From Astropecten irregularis (taxonomy: Eukaryota > Echinodermata > Asteroidea > Paxillosida > Astropectinidae), in assembly GCA_963971285.1 (NCBI GenBank), contig OZ020257.1, positions 13,282,602 through 13,346,601 of the forward strand: DNA of 64,000 nt, written 5' to 3'. The notes beneath the pieces were generated by a model that was given only the letters and a program-made list of their open reading frames with translations, made no database searches and was not told the DNA's origin. The position numbers and the translations under genes are program-made. This document shows positions 1-13,300 of the stretch, one piece after another. Within the stretch, counting starts at the first letter, position 1, and each line of letters begins with the position of its first letter.

Positions 1-1904
1 AAAAGATCCAAAATAAAAGAGAAACTGCTTAAGAAATACTGTGGCCGTTTTTCACTGTTTTCTCAAAAAGTGGGTACCCGTATGGGACTGAAATTTTCAT
101 AGATGGCTTTCACTGTATCTGTATTGATAATTTTGCCCATGAATTCTGACAAAAACCGAAGTAGGCCTATGATATTACCTTTAACTAAACAGCACCAATT
201 TCAACTTTTGATATGTATATTTTCCTCGCTCTCATTTTGTTTTTTTATTTAAGCGAACTATTAATATTTCCGAAGTTGAAATGTAAATTTCTTTCTTATT
301 ACTCTATGAACCAACTAACTTGGTGCAAGTTGGCGCGCTGGACGAGTTGGTTCCGGACGAGTTGGCTCGACTGATCTCATTGTACCGACGGTCGAGTTGA
401 CTCGACTAGGCGTCATCAACCAATGCATAGCCATCGGCTCATACAACGCTTCCATTGATTGGTCAGCGTCCTAACGTAGCGTGTAAAGATCTTTTCCATT
501 GGCTGGCCTTCCCATACGCCCCGTCGTGTTCAACATCCAAAATGGCGACCGGACGAACTCGAAACGTTACACGTGTAAATCGGACTAATAATTGTTGTTA
601 TTTTGTCGTTTTCTTATGCCATGGGGCCGTCAATTTGCTCAATTCTAGAAGTAAGAATTATGACTGTCCGATGACCCATGGTAATTCGTTGCACGCCAGT
701 CAATTGAGCTTAAAATAACGACTCGACTCTTGAGTTAAAACAGGTTAACGTCATCACTGTCATGTCACGTCGTAGGTTTTACGTTAGGGCGGGCGGCCGA
801 GTCCTACTCAGTATTAAAATGCGTGTTGCTGTGTTTAAACAGTTTAATATTCTGCTAAAATAATGGTTTATTACAATACATGTTATATTTTTATTAGGCT
901 TAGGTCTATTGTATTCTACTCGATCCACTGCTCCACCCCGTGGAATACTTGTGCCACTTGTGCCAAATTTGCTCAAACACGGATCGACCCCTCTCGGAAA
1001 TGCAACTTGTTTTTGCCCTTCAAATGTTTCGAATTGTACAATTTATTTTAGTTTAACAACTTCAGTGGCACTGGATTGGAACGTGCTGGGACTGTGTGTC
1101 TTTATTAAATAGCTGTCTAGCTAAACAGCATCCCATGACCAGAGATGCCACTTTGCAGGTTTTAGCTTGAATTCAGGTTTTTTTTTCCACAGAACTGACG
1201 AATACATGTATATAGGTAGGACCAAGTAACGTAGTACTAGTAGGCCTAACGTTAGGCCTACTTGATTTCCTCTGAAACATCCAGAAACACCTTTTTTTTT
1301 TTTTTAAGAGGGTAAGGGAAGTTTTAGGCTTTTTCTTGACTTGTTCAAGGTTTTTCCGGGTTTATTTTTCATGAACAATTCTGGTGGCATCTCTGACAGT
1401 GACAGATTTTTTTTTTGGCAAGGGCCACTTGAATCATTCTCTCATCCCCGATTTTTTCTGTCTCATTAATGTAACACACCACGGCCTAACCTACATAGCT
1501 AGGCCCACCCCACCGCCCCCCTTTTTTGGAAGGTATTAGCCAATGAATGGAGGTCGTCAGAAAAAAACTGAAAATTAAAAAAAATAACGGAATTCATGTT
1601 TATTTTTGCCCATCATTAATTTGTTCGCAACTGATAAGAGACTGTTTTCCCAAGTCAGAGGTGCGACAATATGAAAGCCAGCTGGCATCAATTACCTTCA
1701 TTCACATGGAACGAGTCGTTTGTCCCCGCTTGTTTGCAAGAGCCAACCCATCCCATGTCTAAATAAATTCACGGCAATCCATATCTGTTCTGTTAGATTT
1801 TTACTGCCGCAGCGTTTAGTGTGGATGATGATGAACTTGTTCACCGTGTTTGGCAGAACTTATTCCATGTCCTAAATTGTCTAAATTCCTGAAAATTTGA
1901 AAAG

Positions 1905-2035
1905 AGTATAAAAGCAGGAGGTTGTTGGTTCGAATCCCACCCGATCGAGTCAGCGCATGGTTTATTTCAGGTGCACTCAGTGAAGTGCCTATCTACATCG
2001 GAGAAGACGAAAATAGTTTCGCACCATTGGTTATT
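1905..2035 (+). repeat. tRNA-derived SINE relic
   Basis: A B-box-like GGTTCGAATCCCACC is followed by a tail (GTGCACTCAGTGAAGTGCC...ATCGGAGAAGACGAAAAT) that resembles the tail of the SINE copies near 63.5 and 63.8 kb. The A-box half is not recognisable, so this is a truncated or old copy. Confidence 0.45.
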
Positions 2036-4180
2036 GAATATTGGGAAGGTTGAGAATTAACGCTCGGCTGATAAAATCGGAACATAAAAAAAAAGACTTA
2101 AAATGATAACGCGGGATTTTTAAGTAAAAATTTCACGGAAAATTGCTTGCTTACGGGATTTTAATGTCCGCCTGAAAAAAAACCCACCCTTTTTGTAGAA
2201 ATAGTACTTCAACACAGGTACATGTGAAGTAATAGGCCTACATATGTTGTTATTACTGAGTGAAAAAAGGTGAATAAAATAAAAAACATGGAGGAAGGGA
2301 CGACAAAAGATGAATTCACAGTCGGCCATCCAGAAAAATATATATTCTGGTAAATACAATTGTCGGCTACCAGAAAGGGAATGAGCTAGACGCAATGTTC
2401 CCGGAACCACCGGTAGGTGGCGCTGCACACGACTAGGGCTTTATCGGAACACTCTTAATTACTTTCGTAGAAAAAAATCCGGTAATGACCAAAAATGCCC
2501 CAGATATGTATGTTGTAGTCAACATTTTGACATTGTATCGCATGGAACGCCTTAGAATGGTTTCAAGAGGGTTGGAAACGCTGAAAAACATACGAAACAG
2601 TATATACCTGAGCCAAAAAGTGGATTTTATTACTTTATTTAAATGACCTGTGACGTCACAACGAACGTCATCTTCGGCAGGTCTTCGGAAGCAACGTTTT
2701 CGGAAGCATTCGGATGCTCGGAAATGTGCAAATGCAAATGGGAAAGAATTCCACTGATCACCATTACGGAAAAAGGATTATATCCTCCAAGAGTTAACTT
2801 ATTGGATACAAATTATGATAAACCTCAATTTCAGGTGTGGAAAACTTGCGTAGAATATCTGAAAAGTGAGTTTTACAGGGTTATTTTACCTACAAACTGT
2901 ACAAAGCCAGTTTGCTCAAAACGCCCTCTGTTGGTTCTATAGAGTTGTGCACAAATTATGGTCATCAGTGGAATTCTTTCCGATAGGTGCACTAGGGCCT
3001 ATTAGACTAAACAACGGTGCCACATACTTTACATGATCCAATTCCTATTATAAAATGTCACATTTTCTGATAGGAAATTGGGGTGCAGCCTCAAGTTAAA
3101 AAAAAGTGTGATCCTTAACTTAAGAGCCCTGTTAAAAATAGGGTTGTGAGAAAATGCATTATTTAAAAACACAGAAAATTAATTACATTTAACAGGATTT
3201 TTTTTATATGAAACTGGTATATTCTGTTCATCAATATACCATCAAGGTCCAAATTATGGAGAGCTGCGTTGCCAATTTGAACTTGCATAAATTTCCTTGT
3301 CCAGAAGCCAAGGTATATGTGCCATATGATTTCTGACACTCCATTGATTTATGCTACCCAGGCCCCCAGAGTCGCTAAAAAATATGCCAAAATAATTTTG
3401 TGGCTTGTGTATGTTCCATTTTAGAAGAAATGCCGGCATCTCCCGAATTTACACTCCACTCCATTGACTGCCGTTCATTTCGTCAATGGCTGGAGTCTAA
3501 TATCTACGCCATTGACTTTTGTACACATTAGAGTCGTGCGCACGGGAGCACACGGACGGAATGGAGTCCAATTTCACGATATGGCCGAAATGGCCCGTTT
3601 TTATCAGGGCATTGCCTTCAAAAACTCTGAAAATAAGTCCTGGATGTGTCCATGCACCAATTTTCTTTTTTGAGTTCTGAGCAGTCAAATGACACTTTTT
3701 TGGGAAAATAAATGGTGGCAACTTAAGAATTTGCCCACTGCATTGATGAGATATTATTTTATTTTGCAAGGCATGTTTTTTCAGCATTTTTTCATGTGTG
3801 TCCGAATCATGGACAGGGTGTCCGAATCATGGCTAAAATTAAGGTTATTTTTCAAGTCAATTTCATTTCAAGGACACAAAAAACTTTCATAAAATATCAA
3901 CCTGGATATAATAACTTCACTTTGTTGTTCATAAGTGAAAATAGTTGAGAGAAACAAACATTAAGAAGGTCAAAATAATCCAAAATTGCTTAGGTGTCCG
4001 AATCATGGCTATTTTACCCTACGTGTTCATCTCGTACCAAATTTAGCAGCCTGTGTCATGCTTAGAGAAAACGTTGATTTATAAAGCCAAAGATACTCAA
4101 ATATCGGGAAATTTCGGGTCATTAATTTACAACGTACAGTAAATACGCATGCATCTGGTGCAGAATTCTGATGTTCACAT

Positions 4181-4225
4181 TGCCCTTATAGGTACACTCT
4201 TCAGGGGAGTGTACCTATAAGGGCA
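4181..4225. repeat. Short perfect hairpin (palindromic)
   Basis: TGCCCTTATAGGTACACTC and its complement GAGTGTACCTATAAGGGCA flank a loop of about 6 bases. Probably the smallest form of a fold-back MITE; no second copy was seen in the window. Confidence 0.6.
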
Positions 4226-4755
4226 TACCAATACTGCCACGACACTTCCCCTATACTCCTCTCGAGAGGTTGTTCCCTTGCTCCCATACTTGCTTCACTT
4301 GTGAGTGAGGACATACATAATTAAATGTCAATGAAGCAATCGCCATTGCGAGGGGAGTATACTTCCTGCTGGATCATACATGTACTCCTCCACAAATGCT
4401 TCACGTTTGGACCCTCATTGATAACAAAAATAATAATTATCTTAAATACTGTATAATACTTCGGAGGTCAACAGACTTTTCCCAAATATAAACGTTACTC
4501 TTATGTCAGGCCACTCAACACACGGTCCATGGTGTCATTGTCTTTTATTGGTCTCTGGCGGGGAGGGATGTCTTATCCACATTCTTACCATCCTGCATAT
4601 CCTTCACCTCAGGAACACCATGTAAACGTTTGTTTTAAGCACAATTCCAACACGTACAAAAAAACCAAGGGCCCTATGAAGTTATTTAGAATGTTCATTA
4701 CTGTTGAGATATCCACGCATAATAGGATTTGCACATGCCTATACCCATCATGCTT

Positions 4756-4770
4756 CCCCCCCCCCCCCCC
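4756..4770. repeat. C15 homopolymer
   Basis: Fifteen consecutive C bases. A run of 20 G lies about 400 bp downstream on the same strand. Confidence 0.9.
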
Positions 4771-5174
4771 ACCCTTCCCGGATGCGCCACAACATCTATG
4801 AAATGTACAGGTAGCCCCTTTCATCTGGCCAGACGCAACACATAGCACCTATATATCTAGTTCCGAAAAACTCTGGATCTTGGCACCTATTCAATAAATG
4901 GGTCGGCGGTAACTTGCTTTGATGTTGGCTCGGCCCAGCTCCCTATTGAAAGATCGTTATCAGTGTTGCAGACACAGAAGACGTCTGACACTCTTGCGGT
5001 CACAGAGGCAGACAAAACAGATCAGCTGGTCCTATTTTTTTTTTCAGGAAATACCACTCCTATTTAGGGTCGTATCATTGTCGGTTGTGTTTAGGGTTTT
5101 TGGAACGGACAGCCAATGTTTTGGGTAATGACTGGCAGCTTCGGGAAACGGGGAGGTGTGGGAAGAGGTGTGGC

Positions 5175-5194
5175 GGGGGGGGGGGGGGGGGGGG
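5175..5194. repeat. G20 homopolymer
   Basis: Twenty consecutive G bases in a G-rich context (GGGGAGGTGTGGGAAGAGG just upstream). Could form a quadruplex; run length is also the kind of feature that assemblies get wrong. Confidence 0.9.
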
Positions 5195-5316
5195 CGTTAT
5201 TGGCACTTGTCCTCTTTGAAACAATTGCAATAAATTATCTCTCTGCTGAATAGGAAATACAAGTAATAAACTGTTTCAAACTCCCCATCAGCCACAACTG
5301 ACCTGAAATATATAAA

Positions 5317-5381
5317 ATGCTTGGAGTTTGGGGGGCCTGACAAGTTAAGCGAAACTGTCAGGCCCTCCTAACTCCAAGCAT
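5317..5381 (+). repeat. Hammerhead-ribozyme-like hairpin relic
   Basis: Long outer stem: ATGCTTGGAGTTTGG on the left pairs with CTCCTAACTCCAAGCAT on the right with few mismatches. Inside it are, in order, CTGACAAG (compare the hammerhead core CUGAUGAG), a very short arm, CGAAAC, and TGTC directly before the right arm. That is the order of a type I hammerhead: stem I, CUGAUGA, stem II, GAAA, cleavage-site UC. The core departs from consensus, so it is likely inactive. Confidence 0.5.
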
Positions 5382-5807
5382 CTTCTAAATAGGACTGTAA
5401 TTTGGTGCCTGGGAAATTCTTCACAATGGTCCTTTTCATCAAATTCCGAGCAGTCAAATACAGACATATTTTGAAATTGAGTGAACTTGACCATAACAAG
5501 AAGCCGCAATTGAACCACACTATATCATTTAACAGATTATTTCTCTCTGTATTATTTTGGCTAGAACTGCCATGCTCCGAATTAAGTGGAAGCCGTCATT
5601 GTTCATTGTGAAAATAAAGTTTGCAGTCAACAAAGGAGAACATGTCAACACTTATTAAAAACAATGTACACTTTCAGAAAAAAATAAAGTTTCTTAAGAA
5701 CAAATTATGCCCCTGTTTATATATTTTAAGTTTATGAAAAATTAATCATGAATATCTTTTTGGAATTGAAGGTTCAATAGGGCTTCACACTTGTAACCAC
5801 TTGTAAC

Positions 5808-5945
5808 GTCACATTAAAATGTTCGGACAAACAAGTCGCACGTTGCCCCATTAACTTACACGTAAACATTGTGATATTTGTCCGAACATCCAGGTTACTA
5901 TAGCTGTCGATATAAAGGGCGTATTCTATAAATAGCTTGAGCGCG
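5808..5945. repeat. Dispersed repeat block shared with 62.1 kb
   Basis: GGACAAACAAGTCGC, AACTTACACGTAAAC, TTTGTCCGAACATCC and ATAGCTGTCGATA occur here in the same order and spacing as at about 62083-62245. The copies have diverged by substitutions and small indels. The pair GGACAAAC / GTTTGTCC suggests partial inverted-repeat structure. Confidence 0.7.
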
Positions 5946-6878
5946 AGCCCTATTCTTAAAAATAATTTGGACCTGAATTTTTGAAGAATTGATCAATGGT
6001 TAAATATATTAGCTATAGCAAATTTCTAAACACTACATTTTCAGTTGTACATCTACATGTGTAATTGACATGATACTTGTTTATACAATGGAGGTAGAAA
6101 TACCTCCAGATGTTAATACCCAAGAGGAGTTCTTATCCAAACTGCCTACATTGGCCATTGCCACATGAGGCTTCTGGGTTGTGTTAACTTCCAGTTAAAC
6201 CCTTAGAACTTTGTCTTTTGGAGCCATTATCCTTGACAACTTTTGATTCTTGGAGCCCATATCCCTCGGCATTTATTCCCAAGTGCATGATTTTCCCTGT
6301 TCAGTGTGGGTCCATAATGAAGATGGAGTAACCTTTCCATCTGGTACTACTTGTGATTTCAGCCCTACAGGCATTAGGCATTGATAGTGTCACTCCACAC
6401 TTCATTAGGATGTCCAGAAATGTAATGAAAGAGCCACTGCAATGTCCATCTGGAGATCATGGGAAAAAACTGCCACAAGAGGGCTCACTTCACAGTTTGT
6501 GGTGCATGGTTCTTTCACTTTGCTTGCTTGTTGTATTCCTTTTTTCCTAGCTCCAGGTTTAACATTAGAAAGTGCCTACATTGATTACATTCTCTCCCCA
6601 GGATTAAATAATATAAGTAGTGGGGAATAGAGAAATAATCAATGATTATTATCTGACTCCAGTTTTGAAAATAATTGATATTGAAATCTTTAAGATTTAA
6701 GAAAATGTGCCAATTAGTTGTAGTAATTGTGTATATTGAGGTTGTACCGTGGTAGCGTTTTTACATGGGGCAACAGCATTAATACCACTAATGTAATCAA
6801 TAATACTTGTATTTTTGGTGGTACATAATGTGGACATGTGTATGTTTGGTTAATTGTAAAAGTATGCATTTCAATGAC

Positions 6879-7246
6879 TTAAAGGTATAATACATGATTG
6901 GTAAAGGTCACAGAACAGCACTCACACTTTGTCTGATCCAGCATGTACATGAAATGATAAACCTGTGAAAATTTAAACTGAGCTCAATCGGACATCTGAG
7001 GTTACGAGAAATTAGTGAAAAACCAACTAAATTTTTCTTAAAAAACATAAAGAATGCTTTTGATATCACCCTGAGATCAAAACTGTTTTAAGTCTTTATT
7101 TTACTATTTTCTAGATAGATACACCATTTTCAGGTGGAAAACAATATGTTTCTACCAGCACCATCTTCATACCCTGAAAGTTATACTTAAATCTGTGAAC
7201 ATTTCTGTTTCGTATGTTACCAATCCTGTTCTGTACTGACCTTTAA
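6879..7246 (+). mobile_element. TTAA-inserting MITE, subfamily A, full length
   Basis: Begins TTAAAGGTATAATACATGAT and ends TGTACTGACCTTTAA, with inner TIR parts GATTGGTAA / TTACCAATC. Length 368 bp, flanked by TTAA at both ends, no coding potential. It lies about 80 bp before the first snx27 exon in the window. The TTAA target suggests piggyBac- or Kolobok-type mobilisation; superfamily is inference. Confidence 0.8.
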
Positions 7247-7328
7247 GCCAATAACAAGTTGATCTGTAATCAAATTATCACTTTATAAATAAATTTATAT
7301 GAAATACCTCTTCTCTCATGCTCTACAG

Positions 7329-10300
7329 AAACGGTTTAAACGTTGAAGGTGCTACGCATAAATATGTGGTTGATCTCATCAAGCAAGGTGGAAGTGAACT
7401 GACGCTCACCGTCATCTCCGTGCCCAACTTCAAGGAAGACCAGGGCGAGCCCAGCGATGATTCTTCGGGGTACTCCTACTGCGATTTCAGCGACCGGAAA
7501 CCCATCCCTGTTACCGTGCCTGATTATCAGCACATCAACTCCGCAGGAGACAAGCATGTGGTAAGATTTTCATTTTATCGGTGGTAATGCTTCACTAAAA
7601 TTCCTTTTTTTATAAGTCTTTCATCTTTATTTTTTTATGTATTTATTGTAAATCTTTGGACATTTAAAAACAGTCTAAAAATGAAAGATGCACTGGCAGG
7701 TGCTGCCCAGGGAAGACAAAAGTTAAAACAAAAACTGTCATCAAAAGATGTGCCTTCTCAAACACCTGCAAATTAAAACTTTTATATATGTATATAAAAT
7801 ACACAAAGATCAAAATAAAACTAAAATAAACTAAGAAAACACAATAATTAAAACGCAAAAATATATAGAATAAGATATGCAACAGGAGTAACGTCTGAGG
7901 CAAGACAATTACACACCTATACTGTCATGTAAGATTACGTTTAAAAACATGAAAAGGTTCATTAATGAGGCAATTTCTTATATCTTGTTGAATTATCCTT
8001 GAAAAATCAACTTTTGTAACTCAACAAATTTTCTTTCATCAAGATACATGTGTATGTATATCTCAATTGATTGAAGTCTGGATGCTGTTTTTATTGAAGG
8101 AAAAAAAAAAAGGTTCAAACCATTTTGTAATGATTTTGTGTGTGTTCACTGGTTACAGTCCGTGGATATTTATTAAGTAGTGAGGGTCATTATCTTGTAG
8201 TCTTTACCCATACAGCTTTTTTCTATTGAGACCCAATTTTCCGACAGAATACCTGGAAATTAGACTATTTTTTTCGTCAATAGAAAATCACGTTCTCCGC
8301 CACTACCCAGATTATTTAGTAAAAATTTTAGCGGTATTTATCCTAGTTTGGGAAGGATATTGTTGGAGAAACTTTTGGAGAATGGCGATAGAAAGACGTT
8401 CCAGCTGACTGCGCATACCGGAGAGAAAATGGAAGCACTATAAATGCTACCCACTTTTTTAGAAAACATTGAAAAACACATACAGAATTCCTTCAATCTT
8501 TTCACCGTTATTTTTGATCTTTAAAAGATCAAAAATATTTTTGGTCGTTGCTGTTTACTAATTTCTTGATAAATACAGCATTTCAGGCGTAAAAATGTTA
8601 ATGGTATGTTTCTATCAGCACCATCTTTATTCTCTGCAAGTTATAGGTAAATCTCTGAACATTTCTGTTTTGGTTTATTACCAAAGTATGATAGTATAGT
8701 ACCTTTAAATACTTCTTGATACTCATTTATTGTCTTATGAATTATGCAGACTTTTGTTTGATTTTCTCCCGACGCTTTTGTCTAATAATCTGATCTCAGG
8801 TGTACAACATCTACTTTGCTGGCAAACTTAAGAAGTCCCACAGGTACAGCCAATTCGCCGACCTGCACAACAGGCTAAAGAGAGAATTTCCAGATTTCCA
8901 GTTCCCCAAGTTCCCCAGCAAATGGCCGTTCTCTCTCTCCGAGCAGCAGCTGGAGCAAAGGAGGAGAGGACTTGAGCAGTATGTGGAGAAAGGTACGTGG
9001 AAACATGGTAACATGGGAGCTGCAGCTTAAAGGCATAATACAGGATTGGTAAACGTGACAGAACAGCAGCTGCAGACTGTTCATAATTTGATTTGTCATG
9101 GAATAAAAACAAACCTGTGAAATTGTCAGATCATATCGTCATCATAAACTGTAGAAAACAGTGAAAAACGCTCACGGTATTTTCAAATCTATTCACAGGA
9201 GTTTTGATCTCACCCTGAGGTCAAAACTGTTGTTAGTCGTTGTTTTTGCTATTAATTTCTGGATAAATACAGCATTTCGGCCGAAAATATTTGAACGGTA
9301 TGTTTCTACCAGCACCATCTTCATATCCTGAAAGTTATACATGGTGTACGTAAATCTGTGAACATTTCTGTTTTGGGTATGTTACCAATCCTGGGGCCGA
9401 TTTCATAAAGCACTGCAAATCGAGTTGCGACGCGTTGTAGCTGCGACGCGTCGCATCTATGCGGTGAGTCCATAGAGAAAGGATGCGTCTTAACTCTGCG
9501 ACGTGTCGTAAGTTTTATGAAATTGGGGGCAGTACTGTACCTTTAAGAGAAAGGCTTTGTTTCAAAACAGTTGAAATCTGTCAATTGTTGCTCATTACAT
9601 TGGAACAGCCTCCATAACATTTGGCTAGACCGAATACCGGTATCATCCTTGGCTCCCATATTTTGTGCACAATAATACTGAGCACTGATATTATTTTAAA
9701 AATCACTATTTTAACAAACGACCGCTATAATGGACAATTTCTGTGCATCTGTCATGTTTGTTATTAGCAGCATTGCGCTGCATATCAAATCTTGCTACTG
9801 GCAAATTCCATTGTCAGACTTCCTTGTTGATTAAAAATAGTTACTCAAGAGTGCTTGTCTGTTGGGGTTTTGGGGTGTTTATTTGTTTGTTTCTTTTAAT
9901 GTGTTGAAAACCAATTCCTCTTTCCTCTTTTCTCTGTGTACATTTGTCATCCAGTGACCAGTGTACGAGTGATCGGCGAATGCGAAACGATGAGAGATTT
10001 TCTGAACCTAGAAGACAATGACAAACAACAGGTAAGATATTTCCAGTTTTTTTTTATAGTTTTTTTTTCTATTGCAGCTTAAATTTCAGTGACAATCAAG
10101 CGAAAATAAAAATATGATATAAACATGAAATAATGCTCAATGTATATTTGTTTGGTTATTGCCTTACAGACCAATGAATGTAATAGTCCCGTGGTGGAAG
10201 TGAGTGGTACATATTATTTATATTGCATGGATGTTGGTTTGCTCATGAATTGAAACATGCACTTGCTTAACATTACAATGCCTTTATAACCAATAACAAA

Positions 10301-13300
10301 CAACTCACATTACGTATTATTATGTACCTTTAGGTGCATAAACTTAATGATTATCGTCTTTAAAACCAAATGATTTGCATGCGTCTTTATTTTTGGACTA
10401 ATCTTACGATTGATGAATAATTTGTGAGGAATCCATAAAGTTGGATAATTTAGTAATAATGAATTATTACTATTATCCTACTCTATGGAAGAATCATATC
10501 TTTTGGTGCATGTTGGTATTTTTAAGTGCACATTCTGACTAGGTTTAACCATGGTTGCCGGTGCAGTGTGCCGTGTGACACCTTTTGGATTGGAGTACCA
10601 TTTTCCCATGGCTGGAACTCTGACTTGTGGCAAACCACTAGGGTTTAGACTTGATAGGGAGGATTTCGGACTCAGAATATCACGGTTGAGGGGATTATAC
10701 CTTGTTGGTGCATTTTGGCATTTTTCAGACTTAATTGCATGTTTTTAACTACATTTATCAGACTGCCGAACAAAGAAAGATAATTGACTATTAGTGACAC
10801 CACCAACATAGGTCTGGGTAGCTCAGTTGGTAAGAGCGCCGATACGGTATTCCGGGGGTCACCGGTTCGAATCCCACTCCAGTCAATTTTTCTTTGTTCA
10901 CTTTTCAATTACTACATTTTTCTCTTCAGTGAATAACCAAGGAAAGGTTGAGTTTGTGTTTGAATTAATGTTGTAATGTTATTGTGAGTCAAGTACCGTA
11001 AACAAAATGAGTTGTATTCTAGTAAAAAGGAGATTGTGAAAGTTAACTCTAACTCCCCTGTTCATACTAACTGCAAAAATAGTGCTGCAGAACAAAATAT
11101 GATTTGGTAACCTCACGTTGACCAACTCATGCACAATTTGAAACATGCTGAAGTGTTTAACATTCATATTGAGTACTTGTGTGGGTTTTCTGTACCGTAA
11201 TTCTCAGAAAGAATGAACTAGCAATATGACTAATTTTGACTGATCTGGACTTTAATATATTACAAACTGAAAATGGCTCATGTTTTGAATTAACTTTTTT
11301 GTTCTCCTTTTATCAAGGGACCCTTATTAAAAGCTTACTATATGGTCTTGTGTGAAATGGCCTTTACTAACTTAGCATCAAACCATAAACCAGTTACCAT
11401 ACTAATGTACTATCAAATTTGCTCGAGTGCTGCACTTTTTAAAGTCCTGCATTCATTCTATCTGAAGTATAATTACTCCATGACCAAATATACTTCACAA
11501 CTTGCTGGATGTGACATATTCGTCCAGACATTTTTGCCCTATAGCTAAGAAAGTCTGACAATTTGGATTTGGATCAAAAATCTTTTTGCACTGAATTGTT
11601 CATCTTTGCGAAAGATCCTGCAAGTATCAAAACATCAGGCCCTCCTAACACAGAGCAAAAGATTATTTCTTTAGAATGGGATTTATAAGTGAAATAAGTT
11701 CACCCGAGTTCATTTCCCTCCTCGACTTTTATTTGAAGGAGACGCCTACGAAGAAAGAAGACCAAAGCAAAGCCCAGGTTGAATTGAGAGTCCTCCTGCC
11801 TGACAGAACGCAGGCCACCGTCACAGTCCGTAGAAACAACACCACGCCAGACGTCTATAACGTGAGTAGCATTTGTCCCAGCAGAGCTTGATCCAAATTC
11901 ATCCCTCACGTGAGGGACGGACATCAATGCATTAATTGCTTCGCTAGAGATTTCTTGAATACTTTTCAATTTGTCTATTTGGGGTTTTTTTAAAGAATAT
12001 TTTAGGGCGTGAGGGACGGACATCAATAGAAATGACTACCTACACATGAGTCTACAGATTTTTTTTTTAAATATTAAAACTTGGAAACATTTTAAAATTT
12101 GGTTAACCCCTTCAGCCCGGGGAGCATCCATAGCAGCCCCACGTCATGGCCTGAGAATATTCATGATTGCTTTGTTATTTCCATTGAAATGCATTGAATG
12201 GGGGCATTGTCTGGAACAAGAGGTTCTGTTAACCTTTATTGTCCACAAAGATCCGCTCATTGTGGTACATTCACCCCCATAATTTGCATTTGAAAAGATC
12301 TGCATTTTTGAGAGAACGGCAATCTCTGAGTTCCGAACATCTGGGCGTGAACGGATTAGAGTCCGCCTTGAATGCGATCTTTTGTGCGGTGCTATTCAAC
12401 CAATGCGTGCCTGCATTGTTTACGCCGAGCCCTGCACACAAAGCCGGGCCAGCTGACCTCTATTGTGACCTGTGGCTGATAATGAGGTCGGAACAAGCAG
12501 GGCTGAAAATAATCCCGGGCTGAAGGGGTTAATTAAATAATATAAGAAATGTCCGCACTCTATAATTGCAGGGTGTATGTCCCCTAATCATGGGACGTAC
12601 ACTCTGCAGTGCACCTGACGGAAATCACTGCAGACACTGCAGTAATGGCGGGTGTTTCCTACCTCCATGGTCGTGCCGTCTGATCGGTGTATACAGGTAC
12701 ACATACCTTCATTCTAAAAGAAGAATGAGAAAGGGGATTGATGGTAGGCTTGAAAACAAGACCAGAAAGCCAATGAGGCATGTATCGAGGAGACGATTAA
12801 AAACCCAGTCACTGAGTGTTCAGAAGTTGAACGTCTTCCGTTTCAGACTCAAACAAACGATCATGCTTAATTGTGTTTATCCATGAGTTTGTACATTTTA
12901 TGTCTTCTTCTGTTTGCAGGCGCTGATTCATAAAATTGGCCTGGACGATGAGATGTCCAAATACTTCGCCCTGTTTGAATTCAAAGATGAATTTGGTAAG
13001 AAACGTCACATTTCTCTCTGAGTAAAAATGTCTTAGTTTCGTAGAATATCTGTTTGATGCCATTCTATTTGATAGGTTTAAGCCTTTGCATGTGTTTCCT
13101 GCTATGTTCAAATTGTTGTATTCAAGTATAAGCAGTGTTTCTTTCATTCTGTTGGTTGGTGTGTCTGTCTGTTGGTAATGATGTTAGTCTATATGTAGGT
13201 CTTTGCGTTGTCCTTTGTACCAGACAGCATCATTATATGCACGCACTTCTGTGTACGCGTCCGGTTGATTTGCAAGCTACGCAAACACATGTGGGTTACA

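Larger units (their letters stand above)
1..7328. other. No exon found; probable snx27 intron 1 or 5' flank
   Basis: The first recognisable snx27 exon starts in the middle of the PDZ domain with an intron acceptor before it, so at least the part just before 7329 is intron. I searched for the missing PDZ half (a GFNV-type motif) and did not find it. The stretch holds a SINE relic near 1.9 kb, a hairpin at 4181-4225, C15 and G20 homopolymers (4756-4770, 5175-5194), a hammerhead-like hairpin (5317-5381), a dispersed repeat block (about 5808-5945) and a TTAA MITE (6879-7246). Confidence 0.6.

Noticed and set aside
541..718. ATGGCGACCGG start resembling a first exon
   Set aside because: Good start context in a CpG-containing stretch, but the peptide (MATGRTRNVTRVNR) does not resemble the SNX27 N-terminus or a PDZ domain.
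2420..2942. Possible THAP or transposase relic
   Set aside because: A frame with YVCCSQHFD (about 2500-2540) recalls the end of a THAP zinc finger, and a 99-codon frame follows at 2643, but the CxxC start, the conserved Trp and Pro, and a joining splice site are all missing.
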